DNA of 6,711 bases from JBAZDV01 sp041669745 (GTDB taxonomy: Archaea; Thermoplasmatota; Thermoplasmata; Methanomassiliicoccales; Methanomethylophilaceae): positions 1-6,711 of the forward strand of contig JBAYAO010000074.1 of assembly GCA_041669745.1 (NCBI GenBank), given 5' to 3'. The notes beneath the pieces were generated by a model. The model ran no database searches. It was given only the letters and a program-made list of their open reading frames with translations, and had not been told where the DNA came from. Made by a program: the position numbers and the translations under genes. Shown in pieces: positions 1-5,797 of this stretch. Within the stretch, counting starts at the first letter, position 1, and every line of letters starts with the position of its first letter.

Positions 1-123
1 CATACGACCATGTTCGGAGATTTTCGTGACCGACATGGCGATCTCGACGATCCTCCGTACACGGAATGCCCTGTCGATGCCGCCATGCGAAACGGATTCG
101 GCGATCCTGAAACGCACATCCAT
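1..123 (-). CDS. Unidentified protein, N-terminal part, cut by left window edge
   Basis: Read on the minus strand from an ATG at 123-121, the frame stays open for 41 codons to the window edge. It begins MDVRFRIAESVSHGGIDRAF and continues with a basic, Ile/Val-rich stretch. I do not recognise the family and assign no function. Support for a real gene is codon choice like the neighbours (AGG, ATC, GCC, CGT; GC-rich third positions) and a TATA-like element about 25 nt upstream of the ATG. Both other-strand frames that are open here give less protein-like translations with poorer codon choice. If real, it is transcribed divergently from the mcm operon. The short length means the call could be wrong. 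Confidence 0.42.
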   Translation of the reverse strand, partial: MDVRFRIAESVSHGGIDRAFRVRRIVEIAMSVTKISEHGRM

Positions 124-144
124 GTTTCGATGATGTTGTTGCAG

Positions 145-152
145 TATTAGCG
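145..152 (-). promoter_or_regulatory. Putative TATA box (box A) for the left-edge minus-strand gene
   Basis: On the minus strand the sequence reads CGCTAATA, centred roughly 25-27 nt upstream of the ATG at 123. In archaea this spacing places the transcription start at or next to the start codon, giving a leaderless message. No Shine-Dalgarno-like purine run precedes the ATG, which fits. An AATAAA further upstream (about 159-164) is an alternative. The assignment is by spacing and composition only. Confidence 0.3.
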
Positions 153-156
153 ATAG

Positions 157-164
157 TTTTATTC
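157..164 (+). promoter_or_regulatory. Putative TATA box driving the wHTH-mcm-DUF424-nmd3 operon
   Basis: TTTTATTC is centred about 27 nt upstream of the ATG at 187, the standard archaeal box A to start-site distance. The short stretch between it and the ATG has no convincing Shine-Dalgarno motif, so a leaderless transcript starting at or near base 187 is the simplest reading. It shares the 124-186 region with the divergent promoter of the left-edge gene. Confidence 0.42.
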
Positions 165-186
165 TCTTGAGAGCATCCGTCCTTGC

Positions 187-429
187 ATGCTCGGCGACGT
201 TGTACGTTTTGTTTGGATGGTCTTCGGAAACGAAAGATTGACCACTAAGGAGGTCGAGTTCAGATTGGCGGAGCTGTTTGACTATCATTGTCCCGATGAT
301 TTCGCGAAGACGATGACGAAACTCAAACAGGCCAATCTGGTCAAAGGAGAAGTATCCGTTGAAAAAGGCGGATGGATTTGGTGGGTCGATGACGAATGCA
401 GAAGCAAGGACCTGTCAGCAATAATGTGA
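187..429 (+). CDS. Small winged-helix-like protein, first gene of the mcm operon
   Basis: This is an 80-residue protein I cannot match to a named family. Its predicted pattern resembles a winged helix-turn-helix. Helix 1 is around residues 4-15 (VVRFVWMVFG). A Thr-rich turn and helix 2 cover about 18-31. A recognition-like helix lies near 37-49 (DDFAKTMTKLKQA). A basic/aromatic hairpin or wing follows at about 50-66, ending in GGWIWWVDDECR. The start is the first ATG after an in-frame stop at 154-156. There is no signal peptide or membrane segment, so it is probably cytoplasmic. It lies 10 bp upstream of mcm on the same strand and is very likely co-transcribed with it. A replication-linked DNA-binding or MCM-partner role, or autoregulation of the operon, is inferred from position only. 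It is too short and unlike GINS to be called a GINS subunit. Confidence 0.75.
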   Translation: MLGDVVRFVWMVFGNERLTTKEVEFRLAELFDYHCPDDFAKTMTKLKQANLVKGEVSVEKGGWIWWVDDECRSKDLSAIM

Positions 430-439
430 GTAGAGAGAG

Positions 440-3004
440 ATGTCAGTGTATTTTCAGGACAACGAGGTCATGGCGGGATGGGAGGAGATCATAAACAGGG
501 ACGATTACCATCTGAAGATCGTTGAGATTCAGGACAATTATCCGAAGAAGAAAAGTCTCTTCGTTCCCTATGCCGACATAGACCTCTACAATCCCGATCT
601 TGCGATGTTCATACTGGCGCATCCCGACAATTCGGTAAAACTCGGAGAGAAAGTCCTCAGGGGGGTGTTACCGGCTTCATGGGATCCGGCAGACACGATA
701 AATCTCAGGATCACGGATCTGCCCAGGGATGCGCACGTCGAGGTGCGCGATCTGAGGGCCGAGCACCTGGGAAAACTCGTTGCGGTGGAGGGACTCGTCA
801 GAAAGGCGACGGTCCCTAAACCGAGATTGGTCAATGCGCTGTTCAGATGTACGAAATGCGATGCCGAGATTTGGATAAAGCAAACGGGTATGATCCAGAG
901 AGAACCTCTGATGTGTACGAACGACGGCTGCAACAAATCCGTTTTGAAGTTCGTATTGGACGAAGTCAATTCAAAATTCATCAATACCCAGAAGATCGAG
1001 ATACAGGAGAACCCGGAAGGTCTCAGGGGCGGAGCCCAACCGGAGAGGTTAGCAGGTTATATCGACGATGACGTCGCAGGGGCGATAACGCCCGGTAACA
1101 GGGTGACGCTGAACGGGACAATACGGTCCGTTCAGAAGACGGACCGCGACAAATCCACGGTCTATGACATCTTCATGGATGTCATGTCCGTGGTCTTCGA
1201 ACAGCACGAGTTCTCGGAGATAGAGATCACGGAGAACGACGAGATCCGGATCAAGGAGATGTCCGAAGATCCAGAGCTCATGCAGAACATCGTGAAATCC
1301 ATTTCACCTACGATCTACGGTCTGGAGAAGGAGAAGGAAGCCGTTGCTCTGCAGTTGTTCGGCGGTTCGCACAAGATGATGGACGACAAGACATCGATAA
1401 GGGGCGACATCCATATTCTGCTGATAGGTGATCCCGGTGTCGCCAAATCACAGTTGTTGAGATATATGAGCAATCTTGCCCCCAGAGGGATATACGCATC
1501 AGGAAAATCGGCTTCGGCCGCAGGTCTCTGTGTCCACGGGGATACTGTGCTGCCACTGGCCACCGGAAAGGAGAAGATAATCGATTTCATCAATGCCAGG
1601 ATGGATTCTCCGGAGGAATACAGGCAGGGCATATGGAGGCAGGACGTCTCCGGAGACAAGATCCTGGCGATGTCGGATCTCGGGTCGTTAAGATATCTGC
1701 CCATCACCTGCATCTGGAAGATAAGGACCCCCGAGAGGCTGATCAGGCTCTCGACCGGTGACGAATCCGTGATCCTGACCCCTGAGACAAAAGTACAGGC
1801 CATGCAGAATGCGAGGTTCGATTGGATAGAGGCAAAGGATCTGAAGGTCGGTGACAGAGTATCCTTGTTTCACGACAACATAAGGTTCCTTCCTCTGACC
1901 GTCGTTCAGACGGTAACCGAGGACCTTCCGGAGTTTGTTTACGATCTTACGGTCGAGCCCGCGCATTCATTCATAGGTTCGGGTTTTGTGATTCACAATA
2001 CTGCGGCCGCAGTGAAAGATGATTTCGGGGACGGCAGATGGACGTTGGAAGCCGGTGCATTGGTACTTGCCGATAAAGGATTGGCATGCATCGATGAATT
2101 AGACAAGATGACCCCTCAGGACAGGTCCTCTCTCCACGAGGCAATGGAATCGCAGAGGATCTCCGTTGCTAAGGCGGGCATCACGGCCACATTGCAGTGC
2201 AGATGTTCCCTTTTGGCCGCGGCCAATCCCAAACACGGAAGATTCATCCCGGAGGAGAAGCCGGTCGGGCAGATAGATCTCCCGCCGGCGCTCATGTCGC
2301 GTTTCGATCTGATATTCGTGATACAGGACAAACCGGATGCAAAATTGGACAAGGAGATAACAAAGCACATTCTGAGGGCACATCAGCGCGGACAGGTCCG
2401 TTCCCTGAGAGAGACGGATATCGAGGGTGTGAACAAGGAAAAGATACTCGCGGAGACAGACGACATAGCCCCGGTTTACGATGAGGAGCTGCTCAGGAAA
2501 TACGTCGCCTACGCCAAGCAGAACTATCATCCGGTGATGACCGACACCGCCAAGACGATGATAGAGAACGATTACCTGAACATAAGGAAGACGGGAGAGG
2601 GCGGCAACACCGTACCGATAACCGCCAGACAATTGGAGGCCTATGTCCGTTTATCCGAAGCCTCCGCTAAGGCGCGACTCAGTAATTTTGTCGAGGAGCA
2701 GGATGCGGCGAGAGCGATCGATATGGTGAACTACTATCTCAATAAGATAGCAATGGACAAATCGACCGGTAAATTCGACGTGGACAGGATCGGAAGCGAT
2801 TTCACTGGAAAGGAACGTTCGGTGATAGCGCGGGTCCTCGATATCATTTCAGATTTCGATTCGACCGGCGGGATCACATTCGAAGAGCTGAGGGAGAGAA
2901 TAGATTCGAAGAGTATGAACAACTACGCGTTAGAGAAAGAACTTGAAAGGCTGAGTCAGCTGGGCGATATATATGTAGCCGGCGACCACTACAAATTGGT
3001 GTGA
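440..3004 (+). CDS. mcm: Replicative DNA helicase MCM with an in-frame mini-intein
   Basis: Archaeal minichromosome maintenance protein, the hexameric 3'-5' ATP-driven helicase that unwinds DNA at the replication fork. The 854-residue precursor becomes 697 residues once the intein (364-520) is removed, within the normal size for archaeal MCM. The N-terminal OB/zinc region has Cys ligands at 137, 140, 159 and 164 (CX2C-X18-CX4C). The AAA+ core shows Walker A GDPGVAKS (330-337, K336), Walker B CIDELDKM (D552, E553), the presensor-1 hairpin Lys (K578 in VAKAG), sensor 1 Asn (N596), arginine finger SRF (R621) and a likely sensor 2 Arg (R730). A C-terminal winged helix occupies about 790-854. All catalytic residues are intact. 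The intein splits GKSASAAGL from TAAAVKDD, between Walker A and the helix-2 insert, so the unspliced protein should be inactive. The wHTH gene ends 10 bp upstream; the DUF424 gene starts 4 bp downstream. The ribosome binding site is weak (purine-rich GAGTAGAGAGAG), suggesting translational coupling. Confidence 0.98.
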   Translation: MSVYFQDNEVMAGWEEIINRDDYHLKIVEIQDNYPKKKSLFVPYADIDLYNPDLAMFILAHPDNSVKLGEKVLRGVLPASWDPADTINLRITDLPRDAHVEVRDLRAEHLGKLVAVEGLVRKATVPKPRLVNALFRCTKCDAEIWIKQTGMIQREPLMCTNDGCNKSVLKFVLDEVNSKFINTQKIEIQENPEGLRGGAQPERLAGYIDDDVAGAITPGNRVTLNGTIRSVQKTDRDKSTVYDIFMDVMSVVFEQHEFSEIEITENDEIRIKEMSEDPELMQNIVKSISPTIYGLEKEKEAVALQLFGGSHKMMDDKTSIRGDIHILLIGDPGVAKSQLLRYMSNLAPRGIYASGKSASAAGLCVHGDTVLPLATGKEKIIDFINARMDSPEEYRQGIWRQDVSGDKILAMSDLGSLRYLPITCIWKIRTPERLIRLSTGDESVILTPETKVQAMQNARFDWIEAKDLKVGDRVSLFHDNIRFLPLTVVQTVTEDLPEFVYDLTVEPAHSFIGSGFVIHNTAAAVKDDFGDGRWTLEAGALVLADKGLACIDELDKMTPQDRSSLHEAMESQRISVAKAGITATLQCRCSLLAAANPKHGRFIPEEKPVGQIDLPPALMSRFDLIFVIQDKPDAKLDKEITKHILRAHQRGQVRSLRETDIEGVNKEKILAETDDIAPVYDEELLRKYVAYAKQNYHPVMTDTAKTMIENDYLNIRKTGEGGNTVPITARQLEAYVRLSEASAKARLSNFVEEQDAARAIDMVNYYLNKIAMDKSTGKFDVDRIGSDFTGKERSVIARVLDIISDFDSTGGITFEELRERIDSKSMNNYALEKELERLSQLGDIYVAGDHYKLV
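1529..1999 (+). other. Mini-intein in MCM (class 1, no homing endonuclease, block B His missing)
   Basis: This is an in-frame 157-residue protein-splicing element, MCM residues 364-520. Block A begins CVHGDT with nucleophile Cys1. Block B is LTPETKV at intein residues 83-89. The usual T-x-x-H is T84-P-E-T87, so the conserved His is Thr, followed by K88. After block B comes the common W-x-x-A-x-x-L-x-x-GD pattern (W99 to D109). Block F is VYDLTVEPAHSF (137-148, D139, H146). Block G is FVIHN, ending H156-N157, and the +1 extein residue is Thr521. Only about 25 residues separate the block B-side Hint segment from block F, so no LAGLIDADG or HNH endonuclease domain can be present. Joining the exteins restores the uninterrupted MCM consensus AAGLTAAAV. 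Base composition is similar to the host gene, which suggests long residence. Cys1 places it in class 1, not class 3. Confidence 0.96.
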
Positions 3005-3008
3005 CAAC

Positions 3009-3299
3009 ATGATTGCTATACGTGTACATTCGAACGGAGACACAAGGATCCTGGCGGCCTGTGATGAGGAATTGCTCGGACGGACATTCAGAGAGAAGGA
3101 TATGCGCATAACCGTGTCAGAGATGTTCTACAAGGCCGAGATCGTATCGGAGGACGTATTGGTGGAACGTATGCGTTCGGTATCGATAATGAACCTCGTG
3201 GGAGAAAACACCGTATCCGCGGCCATAAGGGAGGGCTACGTCTCGGAGGACTGTGTCATCGCGATCGATGGTGTCAAGCACGCCCAGGTAGTGAGATGA
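3009..3299 (+). CDS. DUF424 family protein
   Basis: This is a 96-residue small archaeal protein. I recognise the DUF424 pattern: an N-terminal strand IAIRVH, then LAACDEELLGRTFRE (about residues 15-29), a VSEMFYK segment (36-42), SIMNLVGENTVSAAI (about 59-73) and a C-terminal end HAQVVR. The length and end-to-end motif order match the family, so the gene looks complete. The biochemical function is not established. Genes of this family often lie beside translation or ribosome-biogenesis genes in archaea, and nmd3 follows here. It starts 4 bp after the mcm stop, with GGTGTGA overlapping the mcm end as a possible ribosome binding site. Its TGA directly abuts the nmd3 ATG. Co-expression with mcm and nmd3 is strongly suggested. 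Confidence 0.88.
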   Translation: MIAIRVHSNGDTRILAACDEELLGRTFREKDMRITVSEMFYKAEIVSEDVLVERMRSVSIMNLVGENTVSAAIREGYVSEDCVIAIDGVKHAQVVR

Positions 3300-4325
3300 A
3301 TGTTCTGTGTCAACTGCGGTATCGAAGGAGAGGAGACCATCGACGGTCTCTGTCTGGAGTGTTTTCTCAAAGGGAAGAAGCTCATCAGATTGCCGCACCA
3401 CATCGATCTTTTCAGGTGTACCAACTGCGAAGAATATTCCGTGAAGGACGGATGGGTCCAGAAGGATCTGAACGAAGCGATCGAGGATGCGGCCCTGACG
3501 GGGCTCTCGGCAATTTCCGAAGCAAAGGTGGTCAGCGTTGCGACAATGTCGGAAAGACAGGACGATAAGACCTTCGTGGTCAGGGTCGAGGCCGATCTTG
3601 ACATCGGTGGTCGTTTGATCACCGACAACGACAGCACCATCATCCGTCTCAAGAACACCGTATGCAAAAGATGTTCACGGCAGCTCGGTAACTATTATGA
3701 AGCGATAATGCAGATCCGCTCCGGATCCAAGGATCTGGATGACGGTCTCAGAGACGAAATCGTACGTTATGTGAGGAACAGCGTTGAAACACAGGCGAAG
3801 AACAACCGTCATCTGTTCATCGGGAAAGTGGTGGAGGTCGTCGGCGGGGTCGACATATACATTTCATCGATATCCATGGGGAGATCATTGACCAAGGAGA
3901 TCTCGGATCTGTACGGCGCAGAATCCAAGGAATCCTTCTCACAGGCCGGAACATCCTCTGACGGACAGGACATCAATCGTCTGACATTTCTGATAAGATT
4001 TCCTGATTATCACACCGGCGATGTCGTCCTTTTTGACAAGAGGCCCTACAAACTGACAAGTCTCAACAAGGCCGGCGGGAAATTATTGGATCTGGCGACA
4101 TTCCGTGAGACGTCCGTACGGAAATCCGATCTGTCTTCGCTGAAAGTACTCGCAAAGAAAGATCAATTGCTTCAGGCGATAGTCGTCTCCACCTCGGAGA
4201 ACGAGATCCAGGTGATGCATCCTTCGAATTTCTCCACCATAGATCTCAGGATCCCGGAAGGTGCGGAGATATCCGAGACCGTTACGGTGGTCGGTGTCGA
4301 AGAAGAGATCTTCTACGTTCCCTGA
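3300..4325 (+). CDS. nmd3: NMD3 family protein (large ribosomal subunit maturation factor)
   Basis: A 341-residue homologue of eukaryotic Nmd3, the adaptor that binds the intersubunit face of the pre-60S particle. In archaea there is no nuclear export, so a role in late 50S maturation, quality control or anti-association is inferred. The N-terminal treble-clef zinc region shows C3-x2-C6, C18-x2-C21 and C40-x2-C43. A fourth pair, C122-x2-C125, lies in the signature CKRCSRQLGNYYEAIMQIR (122-140). The C-terminal half (about 215-341) is beta-rich with no catalytic motif, matching the SH3/OB-like part that docks on rRNA and L1/uL1-side proteins in eukaryotes. The eukaryotic C-terminal tail with nuclear transport signals is absent, as expected. 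The ATG starts immediately after the DUF424 stop (TGA then ATG, zero spacing), which favours translational coupling. It is the last gene of the mcm operon. Confidence 0.93.
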   Translation: MFCVNCGIEGEETIDGLCLECFLKGKKLIRLPHHIDLFRCTNCEEYSVKDGWVQKDLNEAIEDAALTGLSAISEAKVVSVATMSERQDDKTFVVRVEADLDIGGRLITDNDSTIIRLKNTVCKRCSRQLGNYYEAIMQIRSGSKDLDDGLRDEIVRYVRNSVETQAKNNRHLFIGKVVEVVGGVDIYISSISMGRSLTKEISDLYGAESKESFSQAGTSSDGQDINRLTFLIRFPDYHTGDVVLFDKRPYKLTSLNKAGGKLLDLATFRETSVRKSDLSSLKVLAKKDQLLQAIVVSTSENEIQVMHPSNFSTIDLRIPEGAEISETVTVVGVEEEIFYVP

Positions 4326-4332
4326 TACCGTC

Positions 4333-4344
4333 TAGTTTTTGTTG
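4333..4344 (+). terminator. T-rich tract after nmd3, putative archaeal terminator and/or fumA promoter
   Basis: The 39-bp gap between nmd3 and fumA contains TAGTTTTTGTTG. A U-rich run just downstream of a stop codon is the usual archaeal termination signal, and I see no hairpin. The same tract is centred about 28 nt upstream of the fumA ATG at 4365 and no Shine-Dalgarno precedes that ATG, so it could also act as a degenerate box A for a leaderless fumAB message. Which role applies cannot be settled from sequence. Confidence 0.4.
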
Positions 4345-4364
4345 TAGCTCGGATATTCCCATTC

Positions 4365-5237
4365 ATGATAAAACTGCCGGAGACGATCGAAGAGGTCGTC
4401 GTGAAACTTCTTCGTATTGCAAATACCAGACTACCCTCGGACATAGGTTGGGCACTGGAGGCCTCAGCAGGCTGGGAGACGAACGAGATAGCCTATTCGC
4501 AGCTTGGTTGCATAATGGACAATATAAAGAAAGCCGAATATCTCGGTAAACCAATGTGCCAGGATACAGGGATCCCCGTATTCTACGTCTCCGGAAAGTT
4601 CGATTCATCCATCGCCCGGTCCATAGAGTGCGGTGTCAGGAGAGCAACACAGACGATCCCTCTGAGACCGAACACCGTCGATCCGCTGACCAGAAGAAAT
4701 GCCGGCGACAATCTCGGAGCAGGTATGCCGATAATACATTACAGGCCGACGAACGACGAATTCACCGAGATAACCGTTCTTCCGAAAGGAGCAGGTTCAG
4801 AGAACATGACCAAACTGAAGATGCTGGATCCGGCAGACGGCATAACAGGGGTGAAGAAGTTCATCGTGGATTCTGTTCTGGACGCAGGTGGACGTCCCTG
4901 TCCTCCAACGGTCGTGGGCGTAGGCATCGGCGGAACGGCCGATCGCTGTATCGAAATGGCCAAAGAGGCATTGCTGGTCCCGTTGGACAGGAGCAACGAC
5001 GACCCCGATCTGAAGCAGTTGGAAGAGGAGTTGTTCGTTAAATTGAATGCAAGCGGTCTCGGACCGATGGGTCTCGGAGGGGACACCACTGTGCTGGGAG
5101 TGAACATCAAGAAGATGTGCTGTCATACCGCGAGCCTTCCGGTTGCCGTGAATATCGGATGTTGGGCGACCAGAAGGGCGACCGCCAGAATCGGGAAGGA
5201 CGGCACAGTGGAATACAGTCAGGGGGATGGGCAATGA
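4365..5237 (+). CDS. fumA: Fumarate hydratase class I, alpha (Fe-S) subunit
   Basis: This 290-residue subunit of the oxygen-sensitive [4Fe-4S] fumarase interconverts fumarate and malate, in methanogens usually within an incomplete reductive TCA route. Recognisable family segments are GKPMCQDTGIPVFY (C65), ECGVRRA (about 88-94), the LRPNTVDPLTRRN region (about 101-113), GAGSENMTKLKML (about 141-153) and GGRPCPPTVVGVGIGGT (C179). The C-terminal segment is MCCHTASLPVAVNIGCW. Three cysteines should ligate the cluster: C65 and C179 are clear. The third is probably C266, judging by spacing in one-chain homologues, but C252 or C253 cannot be excluded. The two-gene form is typical of archaea and many anaerobes; the symbol follows archaeal usage and does not mean the E. 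coli single-chain FumA. L(+)-tartrate dehydratase alpha is a close relative and cannot be excluded by sequence alone. No ribosome binding site precedes the ATG. Confidence 0.93.
   Translation: MIKLPETIEEVVVKLLRIANTRLPSDIGWALEASAGWETNEIAYSQLGCIMDNIKKAEYLGKPMCQDTGIPVFYVSGKFDSSIARSIECGVRRATQTIPLRPNTVDPLTRRNAGDNLGAGMPIIHYRPTNDEFTEITVLPKGAGSENMTKLKMLDPADGITGVKKFIVDSVLDAGGRPCPPTVVGVGIGGTADRCIEMAKEALLVPLDRSNDDPDLKQLEEELFVKLNASGLGPMGLGGDTTVLGVNIKKMCCHTASLPVAVNIGCWATRRATARIGKDGTVEYSQGDGQ
5221..5227 (+). promoter_or_regulatory. Shine-Dalgarno sequence for fumB
   Basis: AGGGGGA lies inside the 3' end of fumA with its last G of the run 7 nt before the ATG at 5234. It is the strongest Shine-Dalgarno-like site in the window. 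It supports the start at 5234 over an earlier in-frame ATG at 5117. Confidence 0.6.
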
Positions 5238-5794
5238 AGGTCCTTCAGGCACCTCTTAGCGAAAACGACGTTCGTTCTTTGAGGTTGGGGGAGATCGTCT
5301 ACATCTCCGGTCCGGTCATAACCGGAAGGGACGAGATGCACATCCGTGCATTGGAATACGCGAAGGACGGAAAGGCCGTACCGTCCGGGATCAACGGTTC
5401 CGTTCTGTACCATTGCGGTCCGATAATGAAGAAGGACGGAGATTCATGGGCGGTCGTCGCGGCAGGTCCCACGACCAGCGCCAGGATGAATTCCCTTGAA
5501 GCGGAGATGATCTCCGTGTTCGATATCCGTGCTATCATCGGCAAGGGCGGAATGTCCACCGAGACCAGTGAAACAATGAAAACGACGGGGTGTGTCTATC
5601 TTGCTGCGACCGGCGGGGCGGCGGTTACACTAGCAGAAGGACTGTCTTCGGTAGTCGGCGTCGAATGGTTGGATCTTGGAATGCCGGAGGCCATGTGGAA
5701 ATTCAATGCCAACAGACTCGGCCCGTTGGTGGTTGCGATGGATGCGGAGGGCAACAGTCTGTATGAGGCCGTCAGAAGATCGTTGAAGAGATGA
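5234..5794 (+). CDS. fumB: Fumarate hydratase class I, beta subunit
   Basis: This 186-residue subunit corresponds to the C-terminal domain of one-chain class I fumarases and forms the active site together with the alpha subunit. Family landmarks are PLSENDVRSLRLGE near the N-terminus, ISGPVITGRDEMH (about 28-40), the HCGP motif (about 66-69), AAGPTTSARMN (about 82-92), IGKGGM (about 107-112) and a late LDLGMPEAMW. Length is normal for stand-alone beta subunits. The start at 5234 is chosen because the ATG overlaps the fumA stop as ATGA, has a good ribosome binding site and matches the family N-terminus. The frame is open back to 5117, but that stretch (MLSYREPSG...) is a shadow of fumA. Coupled translation suits a 1:1 complex. 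Its stop codon touches the stop of the opposing surface-protein gene. Confidence 0.93.
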   Translation: MKVLQAPLSENDVRSLRLGEIVYISGPVITGRDEMHIRALEYAKDGKAVPSGINGSVLYHCGPIMKKDGDSWAVVAAGPTTSARMNSLEAEMISVFDIRAIIGKGGMSTETSETMKTTGCVYLAATGGAAVTLAEGLSSVVGVEWLDLGMPEAMWKFNANRLGPLVVAMDAEGNSLYEAVRRSLKR

Positions 5795-5797
5795 TCA
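5792..5797. other. Palindrome TGATCA holding both convergent stop codons
   Basis: The six bases TGATCA provide the TGA of fumB on the plus strand (5792-5794) and the TGA of the surface-protein gene on the minus strand (5797-5795). There is no intergenic base between the two genes, so their 3' untranslated regions must run antisense through each other's coding ends. Confidence 0.95.

Noticed and set aside
1..150. 3' end of a plus-strand gene (frame 1 open to TAG at 148)
   Set aside because: The translation is rich in His, Asp and Pro with uncommon codons such as CGA, as expected for an antisense shadow. The minus-strand frame fits host codon use better, though certainty is limited.
1315..1803. 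Long minus-strand open frame across the MCM/intein region, and similar ones at 2099-2632 and 586-984
   Set aside because: They lie antisense to a certain gene, have unlikely compositions (rich in Ser, Arg, His, Pro), no promoter or ribosome binding site, and no recognisable domain. They are shadows of GC-rich third positions.
1859..1939. Possible remnant homing endonuclease within the intein
   Set aside because: Only about 25 residues lie between the block B-side Hint segment and block F, with no LAGLIDADG or HNH motif.
1529..1999. Insertion in mcm as a pseudogene-forming element or transposon
   Set aside because: It is exactly 157 codons, in frame, lacks repeats or target duplications, and has intein blocks A, B, F and G at the right places, so the gene should be functional after splicing.
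4556..5041. A 161-codon plus-strand frame inside fumA, and a 151-codon minus-strand frame at 4797-5252
   Set aside because: Both overlap fumA, whose family motifs are clear. The 161-codon product is an Arg-rich, low-complexity translation typical of an out-of-frame read.
5117..5233. Earlier in-frame start for fumB
   Set aside because: The extra 39 residues are out-of-frame fumA sequence with no family match. The ATG at 5234 has a strong ribosome binding site and an ATGA overlap with fumA.
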